From Veillonella absiana (GTDB lineage Bacteria > Bacillota > Negativicutes > Veillonellales > Veillonellaceae), in assembly GCF_032970905.1 (NCBI RefSeq), contig NZ_JAWJZA010000005.1: DNA of 64,000 nucleotides. One strand, given 5' to 3'. The translations under genes and the position numbers were made by a program. The stretch's first letter is position 1, and each line of letters begins with the position of its first letter. Shown piece by piece: positions 49,910-59,339 of the stretch. The notes under the pieces were generated by a model. That model worked only from the letters and a program-made list of their open reading frames with translations. It did no database searches and had not been told where the DNA came from.

Positions 49910-50898
49910 GTATTTTTCTTCTCTCGCCCAAAATTCTCAGGCAATTCTGCTTTCACAGAAATAACCTCAGTTTGACCAAAAGGCACAAACTGTAGTTCAT
50001 AGGCATGCAAACATTGACGTGTATACGGTTTCTCGCGACGGCCGTACATCGCATCGCCGACCACAGGATGGCCGATATGGGCCATATGAACACGGATTTG
50101 ATGTGTGCGACCCGTTGGAATAGTGAACTCAATATAGGTCGCATTAGCTGGAATCACAGGAACGGACCCGCGATCTGCTGTACCATCCACTGCGGAATCC
50201 ACAGTACCACTTGAACTAGTGCCCACCGCTGCCTTGTCGGCGACTTCACATTTACCGCTCTCATCAAGCACTCGATACCGCGTCTGGGCCGCTTGTCCAA
50301 ATTCATCCACACAACGACGATTATCATGTATAGGATCTACACCGATTGGCTCGTTTATCGTTTCCCAATCGGTATTCGTCAATTCACCTTGAACAAATCC
50401 ACGGTATACACGAGCGATGTGACCTTGTTGCATTTGCTCCGAATAATATTGTTGAGCTTCCTTTGTTTTACCAAATAGAATACAGCCAGAGGTATCGCGA
50501 TCAAGTCGATGAGCAGGACGAATCTTATGAACTACGCCTTTTTTTGCATAATAGCCAGCCACAAAGTTACTCAATGTATGCTCTTTCGTCTGTCCTGTAG
50601 GGTGGACGAGCATGAATGGTGGTTTATTAATGACCAAGGTATGTTTATCTTCATAAATCACGTCGATAGGGCCTTTTTCAACGGTCATGCCGTAGTCCTT
50701 ATCCTGCGGTAATTGCACGGTCAGCACATCTCCCACCTTGAGAGGTCGTTTGGAATGGGCCACGCGACTATTCACCTTCACGCGCTTTTTGCGAAATAGA
50801 CCTTGGATGTCACGACTAGACAGTTTGAATCGTCCCTTCACATAGGCCGACACGGTGAGGTCCGTTTTTTCTTTAATTGTATAGGTTTTCCAACTCAT
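49894..50898 (-). CDS. RluA-family RNA pseudouridine synthase (second)
   Basis: A 334-residue enzyme. The start is ATG 50898, with GAGGAGGCGCTATT upstream. An S4-like N-terminal domain (SSRDIQGLFRKKRVKVNSRV) is followed by the catalytic core: VINKPPFMLVHPTGQ, AHRLDRDTSGCIL with the catalytic Asp, and TIPTGRTHQIRVHMAHIGHP. A poorly conserved insert of ~35 residues rich in Gly, Ser and Asp (around CEVADKAAVGTSSSG) sits between two core strands. The target uridine is unknown. Confidence 0.9.
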   Translation of the reverse strand: MSWKTYTIKEKTDLTVSAYVKGRFKLSSRDIQGLFRKKRVKVNSRVAHSKRPLKVGDVLTVQLPQDKDYGMTVEKGPIDVIYEDKHTLVINKPPFMLVHPTGQTKEHTLSNFVAGYYAKKGVVHKIRPAHRLDRDTSGCILFGKTKEAQQYYSEQMQQGHIARVYRGFVQGELTNTDWETINEPIGVDPIHDNRRCVDEFGQAAQTRYRVLDESGKCEVADKAAVGTSSSGTVDSAVDGTADRGSVPVIPANATYIEFTIPTGRTHQIRVHMAHIGHPVVGDAMYGRREKPYTRQCLHAYELQFVPFGQTEVISVKAELPENFGREKKNTWVLP

Positions 50899-50943
50899 AA
50901 TAGCGCCTCCTCGGCACCGCATAAATCATAGTCTGAGACCGAT

Positions 50944-52206
50944 TTACCACCATTCATTAATATATGTATTTTGTTTTGGATACACCAAATCCAAATAATC
51001 GAGCCATTCTTGACCACCTTGGATTTTTTCCTCGAAGGCCAATTCGTTAGCACTCACAGCGCCCATGAGCAATAGGCTGAGCGCGCCTACCTCGATATAT
51101 ACATCGCTAGTTCCTTCACTGGAATCAGAGATTTTTTTCACCTTCGGCGTACCGCCATTCACTCCGAGCAAGCGCATCAAATCGTCCTTGTTTTGCACGT
51201 CTGCAATATCAAGAGCGGCGCTTGCACCGCCGAGGGTAATTTCATAGATGCCCTCGTTCCACGCGCACAATTCGTCGCGCACCGCGAGGGTGAAAGTAAT
51301 TTCCATCATCGCTGCATCAGCGTCCACCGGAATGGATTCAACCGCCGTTTGCACATCTACAATACGGCTCATCATATATGGCATCGTTGTGTGGCCTGTC
51401 TTGCCATTCGGATGGAAGCGATAGCCCACATCATGAAGTCCCTCGTTCCAACGGATGCTTTCACCTTGGGAACGATGATTGTACAAATAGTTGAGCATAG
51501 ATTTTTGTCCACGACGGGATATATATACTAGCTCAGATACCATAATTTCAGGCGCGCCAAGACGGTACACGCAATACGCCTCGATATCCCCCACCTCATT
51601 GCGAGCTACGGCTACGTTCACGCCCTCTGCAAAGAAGCTGCCAAGCAAGCGTTTCCATTCCGTTTCGCCACGCACCGCATAGCCAGAAAGACCTGTTGTA
51701 TATTCATCGTATACAGGCGCAAGCAACGTCCATTGTTCCACGCTGTTAAGCAAGCCGAAATGCAAGGAACGGTCCGTCATAGGGCGCAACTCGTCAAGAG
51801 GCAGAGTTTGCACCCATTGATGAGCGTACAATTCCCAACCATACTGTTGGTAGAAAGCAGCCTTAGACGGCATCAAAATAGTAATACCTTGATCGCGCTG
51901 TTTCAATTCCTCAAGGGAACTCAACAACAACGCACCGCCGATACCGCCACGACGAGCGGCAGGATGTGTGGCCACGCCAATCATGTAGCTCGTTGGGATG
52001 GTTGTTCCACGGACGTTTAAATCGTACTGGCGAAGGTGAACAGTGCTGAGCAATTGACCTTCCTCGATACCTACCATCGTATTTTCTGGCTCGTAGCAAT
52101 TTTCAAAATAATATTGGAAAAATGGATCTTCTTTTGGTTCAAAACAATAGGCCCATAAAGAGGATACTTCTTCCGTATCCGTCGGGATGGCTAGTCTAAA
52201 TTCCAT
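50944..52206 (-). CDS. Eis-like GNAT acetyltransferase with C-terminal SCP2-type domain
   Basis: A 420-residue protein. The start is ATG 52206, with AAAGGACATAATT upstream. Residues 1-~150 form a GNAT domain with the acetyl-CoA loop HPAARRGGIGGALL and a PSKAAFYQQYGWE helix. A second GNAT-like fold and a C-terminal sterol-carrier-like domain (from ~residue 310) follow, as in Eis proteins. Eis enzymes acetylate aminoglycosides or lysines; here the substrate is unknown. It is followed downstream, 45 bp away, by the RluA gene on the same strand. Confidence 0.85.
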   Translation of the reverse strand: MEFRLAIPTDTEEVSSLWAYCFEPKEDPFFQYYFENCYEPENTMVGIEEGQLLSTVHLRQYDLNVRGTTIPTSYMIGVATHPAARRGGIGGALLLSSLEELKQRDQGITILMPSKAAFYQQYGWELYAHQWVQTLPLDELRPMTDRSLHFGLLNSVEQWTLLAPVYDEYTTGLSGYAVRGETEWKRLLGSFFAEGVNVAVARNEVGDIEAYCVYRLGAPEIMVSELVYISRRGQKSMLNYLYNHRSQGESIRWNEGLHDVGYRFHPNGKTGHTTMPYMMSRIVDVQTAVESIPVDADAAMMEITFTLAVRDELCAWNEGIYEITLGGASAALDIADVQNKDDLMRLLGVNGGTPKVKKISDSSEGTSDVYIEVGALSLLLMGAVSANELAFEEKIQGGQEWLDYLDLVYPKQNTYINEWW

Positions 52207-52327
52207 AATTATGTCCTTTCTAGATATAAGGTAATACATTGCACGTCTTGTATTCCTTGGATAAAACGTTGTGCCCATAGCATGAGTTCAGTCCTACGCG
52301 AGAGGCATTCTCCTTTACTTAGCAAAC

Positions 52328-52347
52328 GAGCACCCCGCAGGGTGCTC
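52328..52347 (-). terminator. Terminator-like hairpin after the DUF2156 gene
   Basis: GAGCACC pairs with GGTGCTC around a 6 nt loop, followed on the minus strand by GTTTGC. A larger imperfect GC-rich hairpin (GCCGGC arms, about 52366-52427) precedes it in the same 244 bp gap. Confidence 0.5.
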
Positions 52348-52450
52348 AATGTAATACTGTATTCTCGCCGGCATCATAGCCTGCCACCACTAGGGCAGAT
52401 GATACGCAGCCAATACTGCCGCCGGCGCTATTGAAACACCAACTCATTCA

Positions 52451-53368
52451 TTATTTACCGCCAGTAGCGTTATCTTCTTCGTTTGCGTACACCGCATCGT
52501 ATTTTTCAGCGAAGTGATCTGGATTATAGGATTCTTTCGCTTGGCGAAGACCAGGTAACCCCATGTCTTCTTCGCGATTGATAAATTCTACATCAGCAAA
52601 CGTATGACGAATAAATTCGTTGTTGATTGCTTGATACAAACCACGAATGTCAGGATTTGCTTTTTCAATGTGAATCAACGCTACTTTGTCATTCAACTTT
52701 TCGCCGATACTAAAGGCCTCAACGCGACCGAATAATTTAATAGCGCCACCTTGCAATCCCAATGCATCCCAGTTATCAAATAACAAATTAATAGCTACCA
52801 ACTCATCTTCGATACCTTCTTCGTGATGTGTTTCCACCCAGCTAGCTGCTGTTTCACGACACAATGGAATGATGTCTTCCGTAATCGGCACATATTCGTA
52901 GTTGGAATATTGCATGCGGAATTGGTTCAAATGGTTTTTCTTTTGACGGAACTTTTTACCAGAGAGATTAATCAAATCCTCGGATTTGTAAATATACTCG
53001 AAATTGTCGCGGTCGGATGTGAATGCATAACGACCTGGGCACAATTCCTCCATGCGCTTTTTCATCAAGGAACTAATCCCTTTGAAACGGAATGGTAAAT
53101 TGTTTTCCACAAACCATTCTTTCGCACGAAGCAACCCGTCTAGGAATTTCGCATCTTTCCCTGCGAATGGTGGCAATAGGAATGGCTCGCGTTTACCGCC
53201 GCCTTGGATGTACAATACACCTTTTTCCTCAGCCCAACGGATACCGTATGGATCCTGCCACATGTACAATGTTGTGAAGCAATTGTCAGATGCTTCGTAA
53301 TGATGTTGTTCAAAATATTTGTCGATTAACGGTTTATCCGATAATTCAAAACGTTTAAATTCTAAAAT
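52451..53368 (-). CDS. DUF2156 (phosphatidylglycerol lysyltransferase-like) protein, apparent AUU start
   Basis: A 305-residue protein. Homology-like sequence extends upstream of the first ATG (53269): LEFKRFELSDKPLIDKYFEQ, then SDNCFTTLYMWQDPYG, the usual family N-terminus. The only initiation signal in that stretch is AGGAGG 8 nt before an ATT at 53368; the frame is closed by TAG at 53383-53381, and no ATG, GTG or TTG intervenes. An AUU start is therefore proposed. The core has GNAT-like lysyl-transfer features (KFRQKKNHLNQF, GLYQAINNEFIRH, INREEDMGLPGLRQAKESY). Its role is probably aminoacyl transfer, but the substrate is unknown. Confidence 0.8.
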   Translation of the reverse strand: MLEFKRFELSDKPLIDKYFEQHHYEASDNCFTTLYMWQDPYGIRWAEEKGVLYIQGGGKREPFLLPPFAGKDAKFLDGLLRAKEWFVENNLPFRFKGISSLMKKRMEELCPGRYAFTSDRDNFEYIYKSEDLINLSGKKFRQKKNHLNQFRMQYSNYEYVPITEDIIPLCRETAASWVETHHEEGIEDELVAINLLFDNWDALGLQGGAIKLFGRVEAFSIGEKLNDKVALIHIEKANPDIRGLYQAINNEFIRHTFADVEFINREEDMGLPGLRQAKESYNPDHFAEKYDAVYANEEDNATGGK

Positions 53369-53487
53369 AGTACTCTCCTCCTATGGCTTATAAATCAAAT
53401 GCTACTTTTCTATCTATGGACTCAGCCTCATGTTTTACCAGTGCTGATATCTACAAAATTATGATTGGTGAAAGTGACAAAACACTA

Positions 53488-54615
53488 TCACTGTGTAACC
53501 TCTACCTTTTCTCCTAGTTCAAACACGCCGGAAGTCGTGATAACTTGTTCTCCTTCGTTCAAACCAGACAAAATGGCAGTATACTCATCTACAGTTTCAC
53601 CCGTTTCGATAACACGTACATCTACGGTGTTGTCCTTAGTGACAACATACACGTATTTACCATCTTGATTTTCGTGAACTACCGATTTTGGAATAGACAA
53701 CATCGATGCATTCACGTTGGATTCGATGAGTAATGTATAGAACTCACCAGGTTTGATGAAGCCTTGTTCGTTATTGAAACTTGCTTTTACCAACACACTT
53801 GGTGTACCTGCTGGTTGCGTTGTATCCACATAGGTTAATTCACCAGGGATGATTTGATCCCCCACCTTGAGGGATACTTTCATAGAGGATTTCGCCTCAG
53901 GCGCCGCCAATTTCAATGCCGCATCTTGAGGGATACTCAAGGACGCTACCACTGGGCTAGCCTGTTGAATCAACATGAAAGGACGATCTGCGATGGCCAT
54001 TTTTCGGTCCTCATTATAAATCGTCGCCACAGTACCTGCGATAGGCGCTGTGATTTGAGCGGAATTAATTTGTGTTTGCACTTGTGCAATGGCCGCCTGA
54101 ATGGCGCCGATTTGTGCACTACTAGCACCGCTCGTTGTGCCACCCGTCGTTACCGTAGAGGCTTGTGCACGGGAGGCAATGACATTGTATTCCTTTTGTG
54201 TAATAATGCCCGCATCACGCATTTGTTGTGCTTGTGCAAGTTGGGCACTATCTACAGAGGCTGCCACAGTCGTAGTCGTTTGCGCCGACACAGTCGTTGC
54301 AGCCTCCATCAATTGTTGATTTAATTGCTCTAATTGTTGTTGCTGTGCGGACATATCCATGACCGCTACGATTTGGCCTTGTGTGACCTGATCGCCAGTT
54401 TTTACCATGTAACTGGACACCTGCCCAGATACCGTTGTTGTAATGGTCGCCTTGTTAAGAGCCGACACATTCGCATCTGCGCTAATTTGGATTGGCATAT
54501 CCCGATACGCTACAGATAACACGGCCACCTTGCTAGTGCCACACCCTGCCACAACGAGCACGAGGCCCATCATTAGGAGCATCAGTGGCCATAGCCATTG
54601 TTTATGTTGTTTCAT
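53488..54615 (-). CDS. Efflux periplasmic adaptor (MFP) lipoprotein
   Basis: A 375-residue membrane-fusion protein. The signal LMLLMMGLVLVVAGC has a lipobox with Cys-25 as acylation site. The mature chain shows a split biotinyl-lipoyl domain (ATITTTVSGQVSSYMVKTGD and SAQITAPIAGTVATI), a coiled-coil region rich in Gln/Ala between them, and a beta-barrel and proximal domain. Such adaptors bridge RND or ABC pumps to the outer membrane; no pump or channel gene is adjacent, so it is an orphan here. Start ATG 54615 has GGAGATGA upstream. Confidence 0.88.
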   Translation of the reverse strand: MKQHKQWLWPLMLLMMGLVLVVAGCGTSKVAVLSVAYRDMPIQISADANVSALNKATITTTVSGQVSSYMVKTGDQVTQGQIVAVMDMSAQQQQLEQLNQQLMEAATTVSAQTTTTVAASVDSAQLAQAQQMRDAGIITQKEYNVIASRAQASTVTTGGTTSGASSAQIGAIQAAIAQVQTQINSAQITAPIAGTVATIYNEDRKMAIADRPFMLIQQASPVVASLSIPQDAALKLAAPEAKSSMKVSLKVGDQIIPGELTYVDTTQPAGTPSVLVKASFNNEQGFIKPGEFYTLLIESNVNASMLSIPKSVVHENQDGKYVYVVTKDNTVDVRVIETGETVDEYTAILSGLNEGEQVITTSGVFELGEKVEVTQ

Positions 54616-54693
54616 TAATTCTCATCTCCACATCATTTGGATAGATAATTTTCAATATCTCATTATATCAAATATTGGGTATAAATTCCATTA

Positions 54694-54740
54694 AAAAAGC
54701 TAGAATCACATCTCCCACAAGAGGTGTAATTCTAGCTTTT
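54694..54740 (-). terminator. Terminator of the phoBR operon
   Basis: On the minus strand AAAAGCTAGAAT plus ACACCTC pair with GAGATGT plus ATTCTAGCTTTT, followed by TT. It is 6 bp past the phoR stop. Confidence 0.8.
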
Positions 54741-54745
54741 ATTCA

Positions 54746-56131
54746 TTATTTAAATGGAATCTCCACGGTAAACGTTGTGCCATGGCCTTCTTCGCTAGCC
54801 ACTTCGATAGTGCCTTTATGGACGTCTACGATGTGTTTTACGAGGGCTAGGCCTACGCCTGTACCGGAGACCTTCGCATTATTACGGCTTGGATCGACGC
54901 GGTAAAATCTTTCAAAGATTCGATTCACCTTATCCGCTGGAATACCGATACCTACATCTGTGAGAACCATCTTTGCCATACCACCATCTTGAGATAGTGT
55001 TAAATTAATCGCATTAGCATCGCCTGGTTTGCTATATTTAACAGCGTTATCCAATAGGTTCACTGCCATTTCGAGAAGCAATGATGGATGGCCTTCCACT
55101 TGTGGAATATCCCCAGCAATAGCAAATGTCACTTGATTTTGTTTGACTTGGTCCTTCGTTTCCAAAATTTTCCAAGCTTGTTGCCACACGGATTTAGCAT
55201 CTACGGCAGTGAGCAAATCACCCCACATATCCGCTTCAATTTCAGAGAGATGGAGAATGCTTTCTATGGTACCCAACATGCGTTGTGAGGCATTATAAAT
55301 TTTTTCTCCAAGGCTCAAAGATTCTTCAACGGAATTAACGTAGCCAGCCTTTAACAGTTCTGCATAACCACTAATAGTAGTAAGCGGTGTTTTTAATTCG
55401 TGTGCAATATTCGCCGAAAACTCTTGTCTACGCTTGGTCTCCGATGAAATATAGTCGTTTAATTCTGTTTGTTGTTTCTGCAATGTTTCTACCAATGGCT
55501 CTAGTTCCACATAGCTTTGTGACAAGTGTTTCAATACTCGAGTGCCTCGTTTATGTGTCCATCCACGAAAGGCTGCCTCTATTGGTTTCACAATGTCTTC
55601 CGACATGCGGCGGGCTACGTAGTAGAGACTAATAATATATATAACCGTTAGTAAAAAGGCTACGAGGAATCCACCGTACAAATAGGTTTGCAGACTTGAA
55701 GCCTCTGTAGCAACACGAATGACATAGCCATTAGGGGCTTTCACCGCGTAATAGAATGTGGATACGCCCATGGTAGCGGACATACGCTCGCCGTGGCTTT
55801 CACCAGTTTCAAAAGCCGCCTTGACCTCTGGACGATCCTTGTGATTATCCATCCCCGCTGCACTGCGTTCTGATTCATAAAGAACAGCACCGGATGGATC
55901 AATAATGGTTAACCGAAGATGACGATCATTGTGTTGTTGTATCGATTTCCAAGCCTCTGCATCATTGGCCACATTCGTACTAAATGCTGCCACCGTGCGT
56001 GCCTCGTGACCGATAGTTTCTAATACAGCATTACGGGTAAAGAAGAATATCCCTATACAGACGAGTATAGTGATAGACAAAATATACAGAACCCCCATAC
56101 TGAGCAATCGTCTAAATATGGTTATTCTCAT
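54746..56131 (-). CDS. phoR: Sensor histidine kinase, PhoR-type
   Basis: A 461-residue membrane kinase. Two spans (residues ~10-30 and ~150-172) flank an extracytoplasmic sensor of ~115 residues. The H-box FSANIAHELKTPLTTISGYA carries the phosphorylated His. N-box LLDNAVKYSKPG, then DVGIGIPADKVNRIFERFYR and GTGVGLALVKHIV complete the ATPase domain. It overlaps the response-regulator gene by 4 bp (ATGA). Location beside pst-phoU and paired PhoB-type regulator suggest phosphate sensing. Confidence 0.9.
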   Translation of the reverse strand: MRITIFRRLLSMGVLYILSITILVCIGIFFFTRNAVLETIGHEARTVAAFSTNVANDAEAWKSIQQHNDRHLRLTIIDPSGAVLYESERSAAGMDNHKDRPEVKAAFETGESHGERMSATMGVSTFYYAVKAPNGYVIRVATEASSLQTYLYGGFLVAFLLTVIYIISLYYVARRMSEDIVKPIEAAFRGWTHKRGTRVLKHLSQSYVELEPLVETLQKQQTELNDYISSETKRRQEFSANIAHELKTPLTTISGYAELLKAGYVNSVEESLSLGEKIYNASQRMLGTIESILHLSEIEADMWGDLLTAVDAKSVWQQAWKILETKDQVKQNQVTFAIAGDIPQVEGHPSLLLEMAVNLLDNAVKYSKPGDANAINLTLSQDGGMAKMVLTDVGIGIPADKVNRIFERFYRVDPSRNNAKVSGTGVGLALVKHIVDVHKGTIEVASEEGHGTTFTVEIPFK

Positions 56132-56820
56132 TCATCTAACCCCCTCCAGCGATACCCAATACCACGCGATGTTTCAATGTATTGTGCGGCATCCCCGATT
56201 TTTTGGCGCAATGTAGCAATATGCATATCTACGGTACGCGTTGTACCTTCAAAGGAAAATCCCCACACTTCGCTGAGAATTTGCTCTCGGCTAAGGACAA
56301 TGCCCTCGTTTTCCAACAAATATTCTAATACATCAAATTCCTTAGCAGTTAACTCAACCTTTTTGCCGTCTACCTTAACCTTGTGTTTTTTGCGGTTCAC
56401 TACCACGCCATGACATTCGATGCGATCTGGTTTTTCCGTTATCGTACCGACACGACGTAATAATGCTTTCACACGAGCCATCAACTCCACTACACTAAAC
56501 GGTTTTTTGATATAGTCGTCAGCACCACTATCGAGACCTTGGACCACATCGAACTCACTAGTGCGTGCAGTTAATAGCACAACTGGCAATTCAGCAGTAC
56601 GTGTTTGTTTTCGTAATTTTGCAAGGATTGTTTTGCCATCCTCATCGGGTAACATAATGTCGAGCAATACGAGGCTTGGCAAGTCCGTTTCGATAGCTTC
56701 CCAGAACTCAGCGGCTGCTGGGAATGTTTTTACCGTATACCCCTGTCCATTTAACACATAGGCGATGAGCTCGCGAATGGACTCCTCATCCTCTACGCAA
56801 TAAATTACAGTGCCTGCCAT
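56128..56820 (-). CDS. phoB: Response regulator, PhoB/PhoP-type
   Basis: A 230-residue OmpR/PhoB-family regulator. The receiver domain has the acidic pair (E10-D11-E12 in CVEDEES) and phospho-acceptor D54 in LVLLDIMLPDEDG, plus VVLLTARTS and KKPF. The winged-helix domain includes ELTAKEFDVLEYLLENEGIV and TRTVDMHIATLRQKIG. The start is placed at ATG 56820, 6 nt after GGAGGA; an ATG two codons earlier abuts that site. It probably binds the PHO-box-like repeat upstream of pstS. Confidence 0.9.
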   Translation of the reverse strand: MAGTVIYCVEDEESIRELIAYVLNGQGYTVKTFPAAAEFWEAIETDLPSLVLLDIMLPDEDGKTILAKLRKQTRTAELPVVLLTARTSEFDVVQGLDSGADDYIKKPFSVVELMARVKALLRRVGTITEKPDRIECHGVVVNRKKHKVKVDGKKVELTAKEFDVLEYLLENEGIVLSREQILSEVWGFSFEGTTRTVDMHIATLRQKIGDAAQYIETSRGIGYRWRGLDE

Positions 56821-57066
56821 AGTCATTCCTCCTCATTGTTCATACATCACGCTTACTGTGAGCGATGTGTTTATTATGTGTTCATCTACAACGGCCAATG
56901 CGAACTCTCATCATGGATTCGCATCATGTGCCACTATTTTTAAATGTTCTCTGTTCTTTTCTACATTTTTTACTATTAAGCTAATGAAAGTCTATGCCGT
57001 GCTAACAATAAATAACGCAAGGGATAGACTTTCACCAGAAAATGTAATGTTGTTCTTAGTACTATT

Positions 57067-57699
57067 TTACCACTTACGTTCAATTAAGCGAAGTTGATGA
57101 CGAGCAATGGAGGACAAATGGTCGCCCATTTTCTCGAAGTATTTACCCATCAAGAGTAAATCTACTGCTACAGATGCATTAATCGTTTTTTCTTGAATAT
57201 CAGTAACGATTTTTTCCTTCACTTCGAGGAACACTTCATCCACCAAATCATCTTGTTCAGTAATTTTACGAAGCACATCAACGCTGCGAGTTTCTACGCC
57301 GATTTGTAATGTTTTCGCCATTTCTACCACAAGGCCACCTTGTTTTTCAAGCAATGGATATTTACGATCTTCCTTTGGTAATTGAATCCAAAGTTTGTGA
57401 CATTCTGTAGCTTGGATAGCGATACGCACCAAGTTACGGAAAATAGCCAAGGAACTAGTAAGGGCATGTAAATCATCCGCCACTGGTTGTTGACGTAATA
57501 ACAACATCATAACTGCATGTTCTGCGGTACGATTTAATTGATGAGACTCATCTTCAAATGTTTCTACATTCTTCAATAATTCTACCCTGCCAGTTTTAAT
57601 GTCTTCTACTAATTTTTCAACAGCTTCCGTATCTCGTGCTAATAGCTCTTGCACATTAACATTAACTTTTTCTAGCTGTTCAAGAAATTTTTCACGCAT
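57067..57699 (-). CDS. phoU: Phosphate signalling protein PhoU
   Basis: A 210-residue all-helical protein, shorter in sequence signatures but with the PhoU pattern of repeated E/D-x-x-x-D metal motifs (VEDIKTGRVELLKN, ITEQDDLVDEVFLEVKEKIV, and LLLMGKYFEKMGDHLSSIARH). It regulates the Pst transporter and the PhoR kinase. Last gene of the pstSCAB-phoU operon; start ATG 57699 has GGGAGATAAAGATC upstream, 17 bp after pstB. Confidence 0.88.
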   Translation of the reverse strand: MREKFLEQLEKVNVNVQELLARDTEAVEKLVEDIKTGRVELLKNVETFEDESHQLNRTAEHAVMMLLLRQQPVADDLHALTSSLAIFRNLVRIAIQATECHKLWIQLPKEDRKYPLLEKQGGLVVEMAKTLQIGVETRSVDVLRKITEQDDLVDEVFLEVKEKIVTDIQEKTINASVAVDLLLMGKYFEKMGDHLSSIARHQLRLIERKW

Positions 57700-57716
57700 T
57701 GATCTTTATCTCCCTA

Positions 57717-58466
57717 TTAACCGAAACGACCAGTAATATATTCTTCTGTTTTTTGTACAGCAGGTCTAGTAAACAACTCTTCTGTATCATTATATTCAAT
57801 CAAATCACCAAGGAAGAAGAATGCCGTTTTATCAGCAATACGACTGGCTTGTTGCAAGTTGTGAGTTACGATAACGATAGTATAGTTTTCTTTCAATTCC
57901 ATCGTTAATTCTTCGATTTTATATGTGGAAATTGGATCTAGCGCAGATGTAGGTTCGTCCATGAGGATTACATCAGGTTTTGTTGCCAATGTACGAGCGA
58001 TACATAAACGTTGTTGTTGACCACCAGATAAACCTAAGGCAGATTTTTTCAAACGGTCTTTAACTTCGTCCCAAATCGCTGCTTGCTTCAAACTAGTTTC
58101 CACGATTTCATCAAGTTCGCTAGAGCTAGTGATGCCTTGCAAACGAGGGCCGTAAGCGATATTATCGTATACGCTCTTAGGGAATGGATTTGGTTGTTGG
58201 AACACCATGCCTACGCGGTAACGAAGGGCGATTAGATCCATTTCAGTGTAAGCATTTTTACCGTCAAAAATAACATTGCCAGTGATGCGTACGTTTTCTT
58301 CTAAATCATTCATACGATTTAGGGTTTTCAACAATGTGGATTTACCACAACCAGATGGACCGATGAAAGCAGTAATTTCGTTTTTCTCGATATCCATATT
58401 AATACCTTTTAACGCCTCAGTTTGGCCATAGAAAAGGTGTAGATCTTGTATATTAAAAATGCTCAC
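57717..58466 (-). CDS. pstB: Phosphate ABC transporter ATP-binding protein
   Basis: A 249-residue ATPase. GTG start at 58466 with GGGGAGGTAAACT upstream. Walker A FIGPSGCGKSTLLKTLNRMN, Q-loop GMVFQQPNPFPKSVYDN, signature ALGLSGGQQQRLCIARTLA, Walker B VILMDEPTSALDP, and switch His in IVIVTHNLQQ. These exact strings are typical of PstB. It energises phosphate uptake by PstCA. Confidence 0.96.
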   Translation of the reverse strand: MSIFNIQDLHLFYGQTEALKGINMDIEKNEITAFIGPSGCGKSTLLKTLNRMNDLEENVRITGNVIFDGKNAYTEMDLIALRYRVGMVFQQPNPFPKSVYDNIAYGPRLQGITSSSELDEIVETSLKQAAIWDEVKDRLKKSALGLSGGQQQRLCIARTLATKPDVILMDEPTSALDPISTYKIEELTMELKENYTIVIVTHNLQQASRIADKTAFFFLGDLIEYNDTEELFTRPAVQKTEEYITGRFG

Positions 58467-58469
58467 AGT

Positions 58470-59339
58470 TTACCTCCCCATCATGCGATTTTGCCATCTA
58501 CGGCTCAAATAACGCGCGACGATTGTGAATGTGCAAATCAAAACCATCAATACTGCTGCGGACAAATCAGCCATAGCGCTTGCATCAGCGTGCAACGCCT
58601 CTGTACGAGATGCCCAAATTTGTAATGCCAACGTTTCACCAGGTCGGAACGGGTTCCAAGGGTTTGTTGGGGATGCCAAGTTTGTACTAGCCCAGTTAAT
58701 ATCTGTAGCCATACCTGCTGTGTACAATAACGCAGCGGCTTCACCAAAAGCACGACCTGCAGCGAGGATAATACCTGTGATGATTTGTGGGATACAAGCT
58801 GGTAACAATACATTACGAATGGTTTGGAATTTAGTAGCCCCTAGACCATAGCTCGCTTTAGCGTAGCTGTCAGGAAGGGAACGCAACGCATCCTCAGTGA
58901 TGGTTGTCAATACTGGTAACATCAAGATGGATACAGTTAACGCACCAGCGAACAAATTCCATTTCGCACCTGTTAACAAAATGAATACTAGGTAACCGAA
59001 CAAGCCAATTACGATGGATGGTAAGGATGACAAAGTTTCAATGGAGATACGAATAAATTTAGTGAAATTACCTGGTTTTGCGTACATAGCCATGTAAATC
59101 CCCGCGAGGATACCGATTGGCATACTGATGAGTAACGCTAGTACTACGAGGTAAATGGTATTGAATAATTGGGCCCCGATACCTTCTGGTGAAAGCAAAC
59201 GCAAGTTGCCACCGCCAAAACCGTTGTATAGGGAATAGCCTGTCATACATGCTAACAATAGGAAGAAGCAGCCCGCCACGATGTAGAATACGATGGTAGC
59301 TATGCGGTTCACGAAGTTAGCTCTATCTATACTAGTCAT
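58470..59339 (-). CDS. pstA: Phosphate ABC transporter permease
   Basis: A 289-residue inner-membrane permease with six predicted spans. The cytoplasmic coupling segment DALRSLPDSYAKASYGLGAT, followed by the EAA-type loop, and SLPSIVIGLFGYL are characteristic of PstA. Start ATG 59339 overlaps pstC by 8 bp. It works with PstC, PstB and PstS. Confidence 0.95.
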   Translation of the reverse strand: MTSIDRANFVNRIATIVFYIVAGCFFLLLACMTGYSLYNGFGGGNLRLLSPEGIGAQLFNTIYLVVLALLISMPIGILAGIYMAMYAKPGNFTKFIRISIETLSSLPSIVIGLFGYLVFILLTGAKWNLFAGALTVSILMLPVLTTITEDALRSLPDSYAKASYGLGATKFQTIRNVLLPACIPQIITGIILAAGRAFGEAAALLYTAGMATDINWASTNLASPTNPWNPFRPGETLALQIWASRTEALHADASAMADLSAAVLMVLICTFTIVARYLSRRWQNRMMGR

